A stretch of 64,000 bases of DNA from Ehrlichia sp052043515 (GCA_052043515.1 JBQEQX010000001.1:930001-994000); one strand, 5' to 3'; shown: positions 1 through 10,102, counted from the first letter of the stretch. Numbers and translations are program-made. Notes: a model not told the origin generated them from the sequence alone.

Positions 1-192
1 TTATATGTATTTTGATTGCCGGTTTGTTAGTTATCTATTCTTTAATAATTTATGTTCTATCATTGAATAGCCATTGGCTTTTTTTTAAGATTAGCTAAGA
101 TAGACGCGTAAAGTGTCTATATTTATTTTGCAAGGAATTTATACGTAGTCGTTAAAGAGATTTCTCTGGATTTTTTAAATATGTGTTATCTG

Positions 193-214
193 TTAGAGGG
201 ATACCTGCCTCTAA
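193..214 (-). terminator. Possible thiC hairpin terminator
   Basis: A perfect 7-bp stem (TTAGAGG at 193-199 with CCTCTAA at 208-214, 8-nt loop) lies just past the thiC stop on the minus strand. No T-run follows, so it may only be a 3'-end stabilising hairpin. The rest of 1-220 shows no gene. Confidence 0.3.
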
Positions 215-220
215 TTGTTA

Positions 221-1885
221 CTAAGTAATGTTAGTTTTTAGGTTATGTGTTAACTTCATCGGGCAAAATTTTGGTCCACACATTGAACAAAAATGTGCAG
301 ATTTTGCATTTTCAGATGGCAAAGACTCATCATGAAAGGATCTAGCTGTTTCAGGGTCGATGGATAGATTGAATTGATCGTGCCACTTGAAATTAAATCT
401 TGCATAGCTCAGTGCGTAATCCCTCATGTATGCAGACGGATTTCCCTTTGCTAAATCTGCTGCATGTGCTGCTATTTTGTAAGTAATAACCCCATCTTTT
501 ACATCTTTAATATTAGGTAACCCTAGATGTTCTTTTGGAGTAACATAGCATAACATGGAAGTACCATACCATCCTATGAGTGCTGCTCCAATTGCGCTGG
601 TTATATGATCATATCCTGGAGCAATGTCTGTAGTTAGTGGTCCCAATGTATAGAATGGGGCTTCTTTGCAAAAGTACAACTGTTTTTCCATGTTCTCTTT
701 TATCAAGTGCATGGGTACATGTCCTGGTCCCTCTATCATTACTTGACAGTCGTATTTCCATGCAATGTCTGTAAGTTCCCCTAGTGTTTTTAATTCTAGA
801 AATTGTGCTGTATCGTTTGCATCCGCTATAGATCCTGGTCTTAAACCATCTCCTAAAGAAAAAGCAACGTCATAACTCTTCATTATATCACATATTTCTT
901 CAAAATTTGTGTAAAGGAAATTCTCCTTGTTATGTATGGTGCACCAATGTGCCATAATAGCACCACCTCTTGATACAATTCCAGTAAGCCTAACATCCGT
1001 ATAGCCAATGTAATTTTTTAGTACCCCTGCATGTATGGTAAAATAGTCAACTCCTTGTTCAGCTTGTTCTATTAGTGTTTCTTTAAAAATATCGAAATTT
1101 AAATCTTCTACTACTCCATTTACTTTATTTAAAGCCTGATATATCGGTACTGTACCTATCGGTACTGGACTATTCCTAATTATCCACTCTCTGATATCAT
1201 GAATATTATTTCCTGTTGATAAATCCATTACTGTATCAGCCCCGTATGTGATCGCATATATCATTTTTTGGACTTCTTCTTCGATACCAGAACTTACTAC
1301 CGAATTGCCAATATTGGCATTGATTTTTACTAGGAAATTTTTACCTATTATCATTGGTTCTGATTCTGGATGGTTTATATTTGCTGGAATAATTGCCCTA
1401 CCGGATGCTACTTCTTGCCTAACAAACTCTGGTGTTATTTCTGGTGCCATGATAGTTGGTTTGTAAGAGAGGATTTTGTGTCTTAGCGAATTTTCTCTTA
1501 TTGCAATATATTCCATTTCTGGAGTTATGATGTTGTTTCTTGCGTAAAACATCTGAGTCACAGGCCTGTTATTGCTTGCTTTTAATACATTATTGCTTTG
1601 TAATGGAAATGCTGTTTCTGGATTTACATTGATTTGTTGTCTTTTGTAATATTCTGTATCTTGTCTGTCTATAATCCAGTTAAGTCGCAATTTATTTATG
1701 CCTTGTTTGATATCAGTTTTTACTTTTTGGTCAGTATGTGGCCCTCCAGTGTCATATATTAAAATTGATTCAGTATTATTGTTAAAATAAACCTTACGCA
1801 TTCCAATTTTAATATTGTTATAAATTGTGCCTGGTATATGTTCTTTAGTTGAAGAAGGAAAAAGGGTATCAAAGTCCATTTTCAT
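221..1885 (-). CDS. thiC: Phosphomethylpyrimidine synthase ThiC
   Basis: Radical-SAM enzyme that rearranges aminoimidazole ribotide into hydroxymethylpyrimidine phosphate, the pyrimidine half of thiamine. The 554-aa protein is full length and uninterrupted. The core carries the family signatures EGPGHVPMH and GPLTTDIAPGYDHI, and the C-terminus has the non-classical [4Fe-4S] motif CxxCxxxxC (Cys533, Cys536, Cys541). The start at 1885 gives a normal N-terminus. It is the last gene of a minus-strand stretch, with about 250 bp before the next gene upstream. I looked for a TPP riboswitch in that leader and saw no CTGAGA or ACCTGA-type core, so regulation is not evident. Confidence 0.97.
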   Translation of the reverse strand: MKMDFDTLFPSSTKEHIPGTIYNNIKIGMRKVYFNNNTESILIYDTGGPHTDQKVKTDIKQGINKLRLNWIIDRQDTEYYKRQQINVNPETAFPLQSNNVLKASNNRPVTQMFYARNNIITPEMEYIAIRENSLRHKILSYKPTIMAPEITPEFVRQEVASGRAIIPANINHPESEPMIIGKNFLVKINANIGNSVVSSGIEEEVQKMIYAITYGADTVMDLSTGNNIHDIREWIIRNSPVPIGTVPIYQALNKVNGVVEDLNFDIFKETLIEQAEQGVDYFTIHAGVLKNYIGYTDVRLTGIVSRGGAIMAHWCTIHNKENFLYTNFEEICDIMKSYDVAFSLGDGLRPGSIADANDTAQFLELKTLGELTDIAWKYDCQVMIEGPGHVPMHLIKENMEKQLYFCKEAPFYTLGPLTTDIAPGYDHITSAIGAALIGWYGTSMLCYVTPKEHLGLPNIKDVKDGVITYKIAAHAADLAKGNPSAYMRDYALSYARFNFKWHDQFNLSIDPETARSFHDESLPSENAKSAHFCSMCGPKFCPMKLTHNLKTNIT

Positions 1886-2135
1886 ATTACCAAAAAGTAT
1901 TATATAAGCATAGTATATGTGGTTTTGATATAATGTCCATATCTGTAAAAAAATTTAAACTCTTGAAAAGCTGTTAAAATATGTAACTATGGAATTTTTA
2001 TTATGTTGGTATAATATAATCTCGTATAATGTTAGGCTATATTAAGTTCATAGGATGGAGTTTAGGTTTTGAGAGATTTATTGTACTGATTATGGACAAA
2101 TGTTGTACCGCGAGTTTCGTGATATAAAATGCACT

Positions 2136-2396
2136 TTAGCAATCCATAGTAAATAAAAAAACACTGTATACGTAAGATATCTTTTTTTTATTTATATGCA
2201 TACTGGATTTGGTTGTTTGATCGTGCTGTGTTGCGCATACAATTACTGTATCAAGTGATATATTTACTAATATGTCATCACTTTTTTTATCATCTGTAAC
2301 TATCACAACACATCCGTTATTTATACTGATAGTTTTGTATGTGATTTCTTGAAAATATCTTTTACCTTTTGGGAACAACTCCTTATAGTAAATCAC
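2136..2396 (-). CDS. Hypothetical protein, 86 aa
   Basis: I do not recognise this small gene. It starts 17 bp after the Smr-domain gene on the same strand, so it is probably co-transcribed with rpoZ and smr. The first 70 residues look beta-rich and polar (alternating Ile/Val and Asp/Lys/Thr); the end turns hydrophobic. A run of eight A residues (minus strand, near 2178-2185) lies near its 3' end. Removing one A would replace the C-terminus with a more hydrophobic, membrane-like tail, so the true C-terminus is uncertain given how often such runs are wrong elsewhere in this window. Confidence 0.5.
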   Translation of the reverse strand: MIYYKELFPKGKRYFQEITYKTISINNGCVVIVTDDKKSDDILVNISLDTVIVCATQHDQTTKSSMHINKKKISYVYSVFLFTMDC

Positions 2397-2413
2397 TACT
2401 GGATAGGAAAATT

Positions 2414-2974
2414 TTATGTCTTTTTGTTCTTACTTTTAAGCAGAACGTAAAATGCTCCTTTCCCTCCGTATGAATGAATAGCTTGTCTATAGTACAATAT
2501 TGTTTCACATATATTTTCACTTTGTAGCCATTTACCAAAATTGCCTTTTATGCTATTATTGTTGTGTTTATTAGTACTATTCCATCCCGTAATAATAAGC
2601 AGACACTTATTTCCTAAGTTGTAATTTTTAATGATGAAATTTGTCAATGCATTATAAGCAGTATTTAATGTATATCCATGTAGATCGAGAACGTTATCTA
2701 TGCGATACTTCCCCTTATCTACTTTCTTTTTTGTATTATAGTCAAGATTCAACCCGCTACTAATATTATGCTTATTACTGTCCCGTGTTAAATTAGTGTG
2801 AATGGGCGATATATAATCACTTACACATTTATCATACGACAAGATGCTGTGATGCGGATCACGATTAGTCGCCTTACTTTTTTTATACGGCACCTTGTTA
2901 TTGGAAATTGGAGTAGCAATTGCTGCTATAGAGTCCCATAATGCCGAATCATGATGTGGCAAATTATCTGACAT
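2414..2974 (-). CDS. Smr/MutS2-C domain protein
   Basis: The 186-aa protein has a low-complexity, polar N-terminal half and a C-terminal Smr domain. Visible motifs are LDLHGY (residues 96-101), the ITGW position that replaces the usual TGKG, and GGKGAFYVLLK near the C-terminus. Smr domains act as nicking or structure-specific nucleases, or cut RNA on stalled ribosomes in some stand-alone forms; which applies here cannot be told. The stop is 17 bp before the next gene and the start 17 bp after rpoZ, indicating one transcript. Confidence 0.85.
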   Translation of the reverse strand: MSDNLPHHDSALWDSIAAIATPISNNKVPYKKSKATNRDPHHSILSYDKCVSDYISPIHTNLTRDSNKHNISSGLNLDYNTKKKVDKGKYRIDNVLDLHGYTLNTAYNALTNFIIKNYNLGNKCLLIITGWNSTNKHNNNSIKGNFGKWLQSENICETILYYRQAIHSYGGKGAFYVLLKSKNKKT

Positions 2975-2991
2975 TCCTGTTGATTTTTCGA

Positions 2992-3408
2992 CTAGGTATC
3001 TTTATCTTCCTCTGGTGCAGAAAAAAGACTGTTACTTCCTAGAAAACCTGCATCCTGATTGTTTGAGTTAGCTCCCAGTTCACTAAAATTATGAGCCGCT
3101 GTACCCTTTTGAAATATGCTCATATTATTCACCACTTTACAAGCTGTCTGCGGCTCGTCTGAATTTATGAATTTCTCCATGTACTTTTTGCACCTTTGTA
3201 CCGACAAATTAAACAAAGAATGTACATCCAGTTGTTTATTCGCTATTTCTTTCAATGCAATAACAGTATTTTTACCATTTTTATGTTTTATTACAGGACA
3301 TGCACCAGAATTCAGATCATGAGCCCTCTGACTTGCCAATATTACCAACTTAAACTTATTATTAGTACGACTCATACATTCTTCAACTGTAAGACGTGAC
3401 ATTGACAA
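2992..3408 (-). CDS. rpoZ: RNA polymerase omega subunit
   Basis: Small subunit that promotes folding and assembly of the beta' subunit. The first 60 residues match omega: LTVEECMSRTNNKFKLVILA, RAHDL, and the conserved NKTVIALKEIA-type segment (here NTVIALKEIA). At 138 aa it is longer than the 91-aa E. coli protein because of a polar tail rich in Asn, Ser and Asp, as in other Rickettsiales. It heads the rpoZ-smr-unknown string and lies 71 bp downstream of the XRE-type gene. Confidence 0.85.
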   Translation of the reverse strand: MSMSRLTVEECMSRTNNKFKLVILASQRAHDLNSGACPVIKHKNGKNTVIALKEIANKQLDVHSLFNLSVQRCKKYMEKFINSDEPQTACKVVNNMSIFQKGTAAHNFSELGANSNNQDAGFLGSNSLFSAPEEDKDT

Positions 3409-3479
3409 ACCAACTGCGAGTAAAACACCATTTTAACATGTGTAAAAAAATTATGCAATAGATGAATTTCACAAGTGAG

Positions 3480-3806
3480 TCACTCTCCCTTTTGTATTGT
3501 TATAAGGTTAATAGAAGGCAAGGAATCTGTTGCCACGTTGCCCTTATTAATTAATGCAATTTCTGAGTTATTAATGGTAATTGTTATATTTATTTCACAC
3601 TTGAGACGCAGTAAAAATACAAATAGACGTTCTAATGAGAATCCTGCTGTCTTACCATTGCTAATTTGAGATATTTTTGGCTGATCTACTCCTAAGATCT
3701 TTGCAGTGGTTACTTGGTTCCAGTGGTTTTTACAAGTAATATCTTTTATTAACTTCAATATTTTATATTTAATGTTGTAGTCATTTTGATCATGTACTGT
3801 TGTCAT
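3480..3806 (-). CDS. XRE/HigA-like helix-turn-helix regulator
   Basis: 108-aa protein with a helix-turn-helix at about residues 28-65: VTTAKILGVDQPKISQISNG followed by FSLERLFVFLLRL. This is the arrangement of HigA-like antitoxins and related orphan XRE regulators. No RelE/HigB-type toxin is next to it; the neighbours are rpoZ and leuS. A 16-bp perfect palindrome begins 36 bp upstream of its start and recurs about 200 bp further up, a plausible self-regulatory operator. Function beyond DNA binding is unknown. Confidence 0.8.
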   Translation of the reverse strand: MTTVHDQNDYNIKYKILKLIKDITCKNHWNQVTTAKILGVDQPKISQISNGKTAGFSLERLFVFLLRLKCEINITITINNSEIALINKGNVATDSLPSINLITIQKGE

Positions 3807-3841
3807 AGCCCTACCGTAATCTAGAAAGATAAAATAATCTT

Positions 3842-3908
3842 TATAAATTAATTTATATATTAAAAATATTATATTAAATCATTTTATAACTTACCAGTAA
3901 TAAAGCGT
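3842..3908. repeat. Direct repeat copy 1 with 16-bp palindrome
   Basis: About 66 bp repeated at 4045-4110. The first 49 bases differ from the other copy at only two positions. It opens with the perfect palindrome TATAAATTAATTTATA (3842-3857), 36 bp upstream of the start of the XRE-type regulator. It may be that protein's operator, or an intergenic repeat. Confidence 0.75.
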
Positions 3909-4044
3909 ATTTATATGTTTTCTATTTATGTTCTTCAATTATACAGATATGTAATTAACATTTTAATATACTGCCACAAGTTAAATAAAATGATTTTTTG
4001 TCATGTGCTTTTTATTTTATATACTTATGTTGTAACATTTACTC

Positions 4045-4110
4045 TATAAATTAATTTATATATTAGAAATATTATATTAAATCACTTTATAATTTATTGA
4101 TAATGAAGTA
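4045..4110. repeat. Direct repeat copy 2 with 16-bp palindrome
   Basis: Second copy of the 66-bp repeat. It opens with the same 16-bp palindrome (4045-4060). It lies in the 500-bp spacer between the XRE gene and leuS, about 200 bp before the leuS start. Nothing else coding is visible in 3807-4312. Confidence 0.75.
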
Positions 4111-4312
4111 TCTAATGTGATGATCTTTGTGTCTGTTGCCTGGTTTATAAAGATGCAAAACTTACATTTTAATAATTATGTTAATAAAGTGAAGAAATTG
4201 TTTTAATCTTTTTTTGCGACAGCGTATTTGTATTGCTTGAATTATCTAATGTGTATATCATACAGAGGAGTTGGCTAATGTAGGCTTAACGTGTTTTATT
4301 TAACGGTATGCT

Positions 4313-6804
4313 ATGCACTATGATTTTAAGGAAGTGGAACGAGATATACAGAAGAAGTGGAATTTTAATGTTAGTGTAAAAAAAAGCACGGTGTTATGTT
4401 TTAGAAATGTTTCCCTATCCCTCTGGTAATATACACATGGGTCATTTGCGTAATTACACAATAGGTGATGTTATTACTAGGTACAAACGTGCTTGTAATC
4501 TTGATGTATTTCATCCTATAGGGTGGGATGCTTTTGGGCTGCCAGCAGAAAATGCTGCGTTGTCTTGTAATATAAATCCACAAGTTTGGACTAAAAGCAA
4601 CATCAACAATATGAGATGTCAGTTAAAATCTATAGGCTTGTCTTATGATTGGGATAGGGAACTAGCCACTTGTGATCCAGATTATTATAAACATGAACAG
4701 GCATTTTTTCTTGATTTTTTAAAGTATGGTCTAGCTTATCGTAAAGAGTCATGGGTTAATTGGGATCCTGTTGATCAAACTGTACTTGCTAATGAACAGG
4801 TAATAGATGGTAAAGGGTGGCGTTCTGGAGCTGCTGTGGAAAAACGTAAACTGTCTCAGTGGTTTTTGAGAATCACAGATTTTGCAGAAGAATTGTTAAA
4901 TGATCTTAAATTATTGAAACAGTGGCCAGAGAAAGTCAAGTTAATGCAGGAAAGATGGATTGGTAAATCTGAAGGTGTTATCATAGACTTTAAAGTTTTA
5001 GGTGTGGATGAAGTTTTACAAGTTTTTACTACGTGTCCTCATACAATATTTGGAGCATCGTTTATTGCGATATCTTTTGATCATCCAATTTTACAATATG
5101 TTAATAATTCAGAAGTTATTCAATTAATAAATAATTTTGAAAAAGAAAAGTTAGTAGCTGACACATCTAGTGCAACAGAGAAGTTTGGAATTGATTCTGG
5201 GTTGCTTGCAAAGCATCCTTTTTTAGGTATAGATTTACCAATATATATTGTTAATTTTGTTGTAAAGGATTATGCAACGGGAGCGGTTTTTGGTTGTCCA
5301 GCGCATGATCAGCGAGATTTTGAATTTGCAAAGAAATATTCTTTACCAATTAAACAAGTAATTTTTCCTAAAGTTGGTGTTGATTTAGAAAAAGGGGCTT
5401 ATATAGGTCCTGGCGTCATGAAGTACTCTGATTTTCTAAATGGTATGACAATAGATGAAGCAAAAGAAACTATTGTTGAAAAACTTATATTGTTAGGGAT
5501 ATGTAGAAAGAGGACCTATTATAAGCTACATGATTGGGGAATATCTAGGCAACGTTACTGGGGTTGTCCAATACCTGTAATATATTGTAAAAAATGTGGT
5601 GTAGTCCCTGTTGATAATGTGGATCTACCGGTTATTTTGCCAGAAGATGTTGATTTTACAAAATCTGGTAATCCTTTGGATAATCATCCCACTTGGAAGT
5701 ATGTAAAATGTCCGTCTTGTTGTGCAGATGCCGAACGTGAAACAGATACTCTTGATACCTTTTTTTGAGTCTTCCTGGTATTTTGCGGCATTTTGTGGGA
5801 TTAGTAAAGGGATAGACAAAGATATGTGTAATTCCTTATTACCAGTAGATTACTACGTAGGAGGAATAGAACATGCAATATTACATTTGTTGTATTCCAG
5901 GTTTTTTTGTAGGTTGCTTACTAAGTGTGGGTACTTTGATATCAAGGAACCATTTTCTAGACTTATAACACAAGGTATGGTGTGTCATGCTACTTATTCG
6001 GATGAGCAGGGTAGATACTTGTTTCCTGAGGATGCAAAAAGAATGATACAAGAAGGTAAACATATTACCGTTGGTAGAGCTGAAAAGATGAGCAAGTCAA
6101 AAAAGAATGTAGTAAACCTTGATCACATTATTGACAAATATGGTGCGGATACGGCTAGATTGTTTATATTGTCTGATACTCCACCTGAACGTGATATAGA
6201 ATGGTCCGATGAAGGTATAGAAGCCGCGAGTAGATATCTTGCTAAGTTGTGGAAAATGATAGTTTCTTATGATCAAATTAATATAAAGTTTAGTGAAAAG
6301 GATATGCCAGAGGTTGATTTAGATCATAGGAGATGTGTGCATAAGATTTTAAGTGATATTACAAATGATTTGGAGTTTTGTCGTCTAAATTGTGCTGTAG
6401 CGAAATTTCGTGAATTGAGCAATATTATTGGTGATATGATAAAAACTTCAGTTAATTGTTATGTAATTAGTGAGGCAATATGTATTTTAGTAAGAGTAAT
6501 AGAACCATTTGTTCCACATATAGCTGAAAAACTATGGGAGATTATAGGAGGTAGTGGTATGTTATGGAAGCAGATGTGGCCTCAGTCGAATTCAGAATTA
6601 CTTATTGAAAAAAATATTACTATTGCTGTGCAAGTTAATGGAAAATTTGTAAAGTCACTGACAGTTTCTAGTGATATTGATGGTGAACATCTGAAGAGTT
6701 TAGCTTTAGAGGTAGCTAGGAATAGAATAGGAAGTAATGTTATAGAAAATGTGTATGTTATTCCGAGACGGGTAGTAAATATTGTTATTACAAAATTACG
6801 TTGA
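4313..6804 (+). CDS. leuS: Leucyl-tRNA synthetase (two homopolymer frameshifts)
   Basis: Class I synthetase that charges tRNA-Leu. The ATG at 4313 gives MHYDFKEVERDIQKKW, the normal LeuRS N-terminus. An A8 run at 4378-4385 has one A too many; with A7 the frame reads through YVLEMFPYPSGNIHMGH, which contains the HIGH-type motif. A T7 run at 5760-5766 also has one T too many; with T6 it reads LDTFFESSWYF. The editing domain, the zinc-like Cys region (CPSCC) and the KMSKS loop (EKMSKSKKN) are present and the C-terminal anticodon-binding domain is complete. Repaired length is about 830 aa, normal for the family. As it is an essential gene, a real double frameshift is unlikely. Confidence 0.93.
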
Positions 6805-6881
6805 GGTTTTATTAGTGTAAGCTTGAGGTTAAGTATGTTCTAGATAGCATTTTCCGGTTTTTGTAATTAAATTGATAACGT

Positions 6882-7028
6882 ATGTGTAGAAAAGGAATTA
6901 CATTTTTTATTTTGTTTAGTATTGCTGTTTTTACATATTTATGTAAATTTTATTTTTTTACTGCTACAGATGTATTGTTAGTCATTTTAGTGTATATTGC
7001 GTTAGTATTTAGATATTATATAAGTTGA
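6882..7028 (+). CDS. Possible 48-aa membrane peptide
   Basis: Short open frame between leuS and tatD, ending 15 bp before tatD. It begins MCRKGITFFIL and encodes two hydrophobic stretches of about 17 residues each (residues 6-22 and 30-46), split by a short polar turn. No family is recognised. Spacing and codon use would fit a tiny membrane gene co-transcribed with tatD, but chance is possible in such AT-rich DNA. Confidence 0.35.
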   Translation: MCRKGITFFILFSIAVFTYLCKFYFFTATDVLLVILVYIALVFRYYIS

Positions 7029-7043
7029 TATGAGTAAGTAGGC

Positions 7044-7830
7044 ATGATTGTAGATTCGCATTGTCATTTGAATTATTTTAATCTGTGTGAAATACAGGAT
7101 GTGATTTTTCGTGCAGAGGAAAATAATGTAAGGCTAATGCAAACTGTCTGCACTACTATAGTCGAATTTCCTAATTTGATAAAAATAGCAGAAAATCATA
7201 AGCAAGTTTATCTTTCAGTGGGCGTACATCCCATAAATAGTGCATGTGGTGAATCTGTTTCAGCGAGTGAATTAGTAGATTTAGCTCAACATGATAAGGT
7301 TGTTGGATTAGGTGAAACTGGTTTAGATTTTTATAAATGTGAAGAAACAGGAAGACAAGAACAAAATTTTTTATCCCATATTGATGCGTCCAGGGAAACA
7401 GGATTGCCTGTGATTATTCACTCTAGAAATGCGGATGAAAAAATGATGGAAATTTTAGAAAAGGAAATGAGAGTGAGTCCATTTGTAGGTCTTATTCACT
7501 GTTTTGCATCTTCTAGGGAATTAGCAATTAGAGCTATAGAAATAGGGTTATACGTATCTTTTTTCAGGAATAATAACTTTCAAAAATGCAAAAGTTGTGC
7601 AAGAAGTGGCGAGGTTTATTTCTAAAGATCGCGTTCTAGTAGAAACAGATTCTCCATTTTTATCACCTGAGCCTTATCGTGGACAAAAAAATGAACCATC
7701 TAGAACAAAATTTGTCGTGGAATATCTGGCTAAATTGTGGGATAAAAGTTTTGAGGAAGTTTGTGATTTGACAACTAATAATTTTCTTAGGTTATTCAAA
7801 AAATGCTCGAAGCACTTTTCTTCTCTGTGA
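7044..7830 (+). CDS. tatD: TatD-family metal-dependent DNase (one frameshift)
   Basis: Amidohydrolase-fold nuclease. The metal-binding motif DSHCHLN opens the protein; GLGETGLDFY, PVIIHSRNA, GLIHCF and the C-terminal LVETDSPFLSPEPYRG are all family signatures. A T6 run at 7559-7564 has one T too many: with T5 the protein reads YVSFSGIITFKNAKVVQEVA instead of ending early. Repaired length is about 261 aa, typical of TatD/YcfH. It follows leuS in the same direction. Confidence 0.92.
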
Positions 7831-8116
7831 TTTTGTTGTGCATACGTATTTATGTAGTTAGTATTTATGTAGATAGTAGAATTGTGATGTGCATTTTTTT
7901 AGGTTTTAATTTACAAATGAAATATTAGTCTTTAAAAAATACAATAACTTCCACGATAAGTTATAGTGGTTCATTAATGGAGATAATTTTTGTTTTCTGG
8001 ATTGTGTATGTGAAAGTAGGAATATGTTAAACTAACCATGGTCATAAAGTGTGAATTCCGGATTGGTAGTTTAGTTCTAGTAGTTATTTTAAGTTTTTTA
8101 TGGTGTTTTAAAGTTT

Positions 8117-8807
8117 ATGCGTCATAACCCAATTATTTGTGCATTAGATACTCATGATATTAATAAAGCGTTACAGCTGACAAGAATGCTTTATGGAAGG
8201 ATATCTATGATAAAGTTAGGACTGGAGTTTTTTTGTTGCATATGGAGTGTCAGGAGTAGAAAAGATATCTGCTTGTGGAATTCCAGTGTTCCTTGATTTA
8301 AAATTACATGATATTCCTAACACTGTAAGTAAGGCTATATCAGTTATAAAATCTTTAAATATTGCCATGCTTACTGTCCATATTAGTGGGGGTAGAGAAA
8401 TGATGGTAAGGGCTATGGACGCCATACTTGGTACTACCATTAAGCTAATAGGTATAACTGTACTGACAAGTATAAATGATTATGATTTGGAAGAAGTTGG
8501 TATTGATAGATCTGCAACTCAACAAGTGGTTTTTCTATCTAAACTGGCTCAAGAGATAGGGTTACATGGTATTGTGTGTTCTCCTCTTGAGGTGAAAGAA
8601 GTGCGTTGTCGGTGTAATCAAGATTTTAATCTTGTAGTTCCGGGTATTAGGTTCGAAAATGATGGTAGTGATCAGAAAAGAATAAAAAATCCTAGAGATA
8701 CAGTATTGGCTGGGGCTGATTATTTAGTTATAGGGCGTCCTATAACTCTAAGTGATGATCCTGTAAAAGCGGTTGAATTTATACTATCGTCAATAAATGA
8801 TGAGTGA
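8117..8807 (+). CDS. pyrF: Orotidine 5'-phosphate decarboxylase (one frameshift)
   Basis: Last step of de novo UMP synthesis. The ATG at 8117 opens MRHNPIICALDTHD, the usual N-terminus with the first catalytic-site Asp. A T7 run at 8228-8234 has one T too many; with T6 it reads GLEFFVAYGVSGVEKI. The catalytic motif FLDLKLHDIPNTV is intact, as are VTVLTS-like (GITVLTS) and the phosphate-binding end VPGIRFE and YLVIGRPIT. Repaired length about 229 aa. Confidence 0.93.
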
Positions 8808-8847
8808 GTCAAAACTGGTTGTATGTAAATTTTGCATGATGGATATG

Positions 8848-9025
8848 TGCGGTATTCTGAATGGTGGTTCGTAGTTATGGTGGTTGGATAGTGGCGAAGA
8901 GAAATAGATTTTATTGCTTATGAAATTTGGCTAATCATTATAGGAATTGTAGACATGGTTAGTATAGGAGTAAACCGTAAATTTTAATCTGATTTTAACT
9001 CCTTCTGTTTTTTGTTACAAAAAAG
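8848..9025 (+). pseudogene. Decayed copy of the ccmE 3' end and its downstream DNA
   Basis: This stretch between pyrF and surE aligns with 10380-10555, the last part of ccmE and what follows. Matching blocks are GGTTGGATAGTGGC to ccmE GTTGGGTAGTAGC, GAAATTTGGCTAATCAT to GAAATTTTGGCTAAGCAT, TAAACCGTAA to TAAACCATAA (the ccmE stop), and then TTAATCTGATTTTAACTC, identical in both. The copy has deletions and many substitutions, so it is dead. It lies about 1.5 kb upstream of its source with surE between them, as expected from an old tandem duplication of a surE-ccmE unit. No other gene is seen in 8808-9215. Confidence 0.75.
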
Positions 9026-9181
9026 GTTCTGGAATAGATTCGTGTTATATAATAAGATATTAATAGTCACAAATAGTTAGATACCAACTTAGTGAGTTAA
9101 TTGCTAATTATATGCTAAAGACTTAAATCATAATTATTCCTAATTTTTATATACATTTCTGGATCAGTGTTATATTTATGT

Positions 9182-9187
9182 TATAAT
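9182..9187 (+). promoter_or_regulatory. Candidate -10 box for surE
   Basis: A perfect TATAAT lies 28 bp before the surE start, with an AAAGG ribosome-binding site at about 9206-9211. No good -35 box is apparent, so this is a weak prediction. Confidence 0.35.
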
Positions 9188-9215
9188 CTGCGTTTATTAT
9201 TAAAATAAAGGTTCT

Positions 9216-9986
9216 ATGAGGGTATTATTAACTAATGATGATGGATTTCATGCTGATGGTATTAAGATCCTTAAGGAAATAGTGATAGAAGCGGGTATTG
9301 CATCAGAAATATGGGTAGTTGCTCCAGTAAATAACTGTAGTGGTTATGGTAGATCAATAGGTTTGAGATCTGCAACGGAAGTGTATCAGGTAAGTGATAC
9401 TGAGTTTATTGTCAATAGTACTCCATCAACTAGTGCTTTTCTCGGATTAAGGGAAATTATGGATAAAAAGCCTGACTTAGTTTTGTCTGGTATAAATCAT
9501 GGTATTAATATAGGTAATGATATAGCATATTCTGGTACTATAGGTGCAGCAGCGGAAGGATCTATAATGGATATTCCTTCAATTGCACTAAGTCAGGAAT
9601 ATGATAGTAAAAGTGGAGCAATAAATTGGGTAAACCCAAGAAAATTTTTAAAAAAAATTATAAATATGTTGTTGAGCGTTCCATTTTGGAATAAGTCCAC
9701 TATAATGAATATTAATTTTCCTTTAGTACCTGCAGCGGGCATTAAATTGACAGATCAAGGGCAGTATATGCCATATAACGAGATAAAAAAGAACAGAGGT
9801 GTTGGTGGGAGTGTGTGTTACACAATAAATAGGATAGCCCGTGAAAAACATGATAGAGATCAATATGGAGAAAGCATTAAAGCAATAGATGAAGGGTATA
9901 TTACCATCACACCTTTGAAATTTGATATGACAGACTTTGATGTTTTAGAATCTTTGCTTTTAGTGAGTAAGGACTATACTATATGA
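9216..9986 (+). CDS. surE: 5'/3'-nucleotidase SurE
   Basis: Metal-dependent survival-protein phosphatase acting on nucleoside monophosphates. The 256-aa protein is intact. It opens with MRVLLTNDDGFHADGI, holding the metal-binding Asp pair, followed by APVNNCSGYGRSI (the NCSG catalytic loop), LVLSGINHGINIGNDI and YSGTIGAAAEG, the standard signatures in order. The start has an AAAGG ribosome site. It precedes ccmE by about 115 bp in the same direction. Confidence 0.96.
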   Translation: MRVLLTNDDGFHADGIKILKEIVIEAGIASEIWVVAPVNNCSGYGRSIGLRSATEVYQVSDTEFIVNSTPSTSAFLGLREIMDKKPDLVLSGINHGINIGNDIAYSGTIGAAAEGSIMDIPSIALSQEYDSKSGAINWVNPRKFLKKIINMLLSVPFWNKSTIMNINFPLVPAAGIKLTDQGQYMPYNEIKKNRGVGGSVCYTINRIAREKHDRDQYGESIKAIDEGYITITPLKFDMTDFDVLESLLLVSKDYTI

Positions 9987-10102
9987 CTTTTTTAATCTTT
10001 GCGTATACCACGAGTTTTAGCTTATTGATAGGATTAAGTTGTTTTATAATATGTGATTATAACAAAAAGTAAAAAAAACTTTAAAAGATATTGATCAAAA
10101 GA

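Noticed and set aside
1..220. A gene end at the left edge
   Set aside because: No frame in 1-220 shows recognisable protein sequence, and stop codons are frequent in all six frames.
1886..2135. A TPP riboswitch in the thiC leader
   Set aside because: The minus-strand leader lacks the conserved CTGAGA and ACCTGA-type core elements, and its short repeats do not form the two-helix shape.
3807..4312. A T-box leader upstream of leuS
   Set aside because: No T-box core sequence or specifier hairpin is visible, and T-boxes are not expected in this group; the spacer is explained by the direct repeats.
7831..7890. Short GTATTTATGTAG-type tandem repeat after tatD
   Set aside because: Only two imperfect 13-bp units; too short in AT-rich DNA to call a repeat element.
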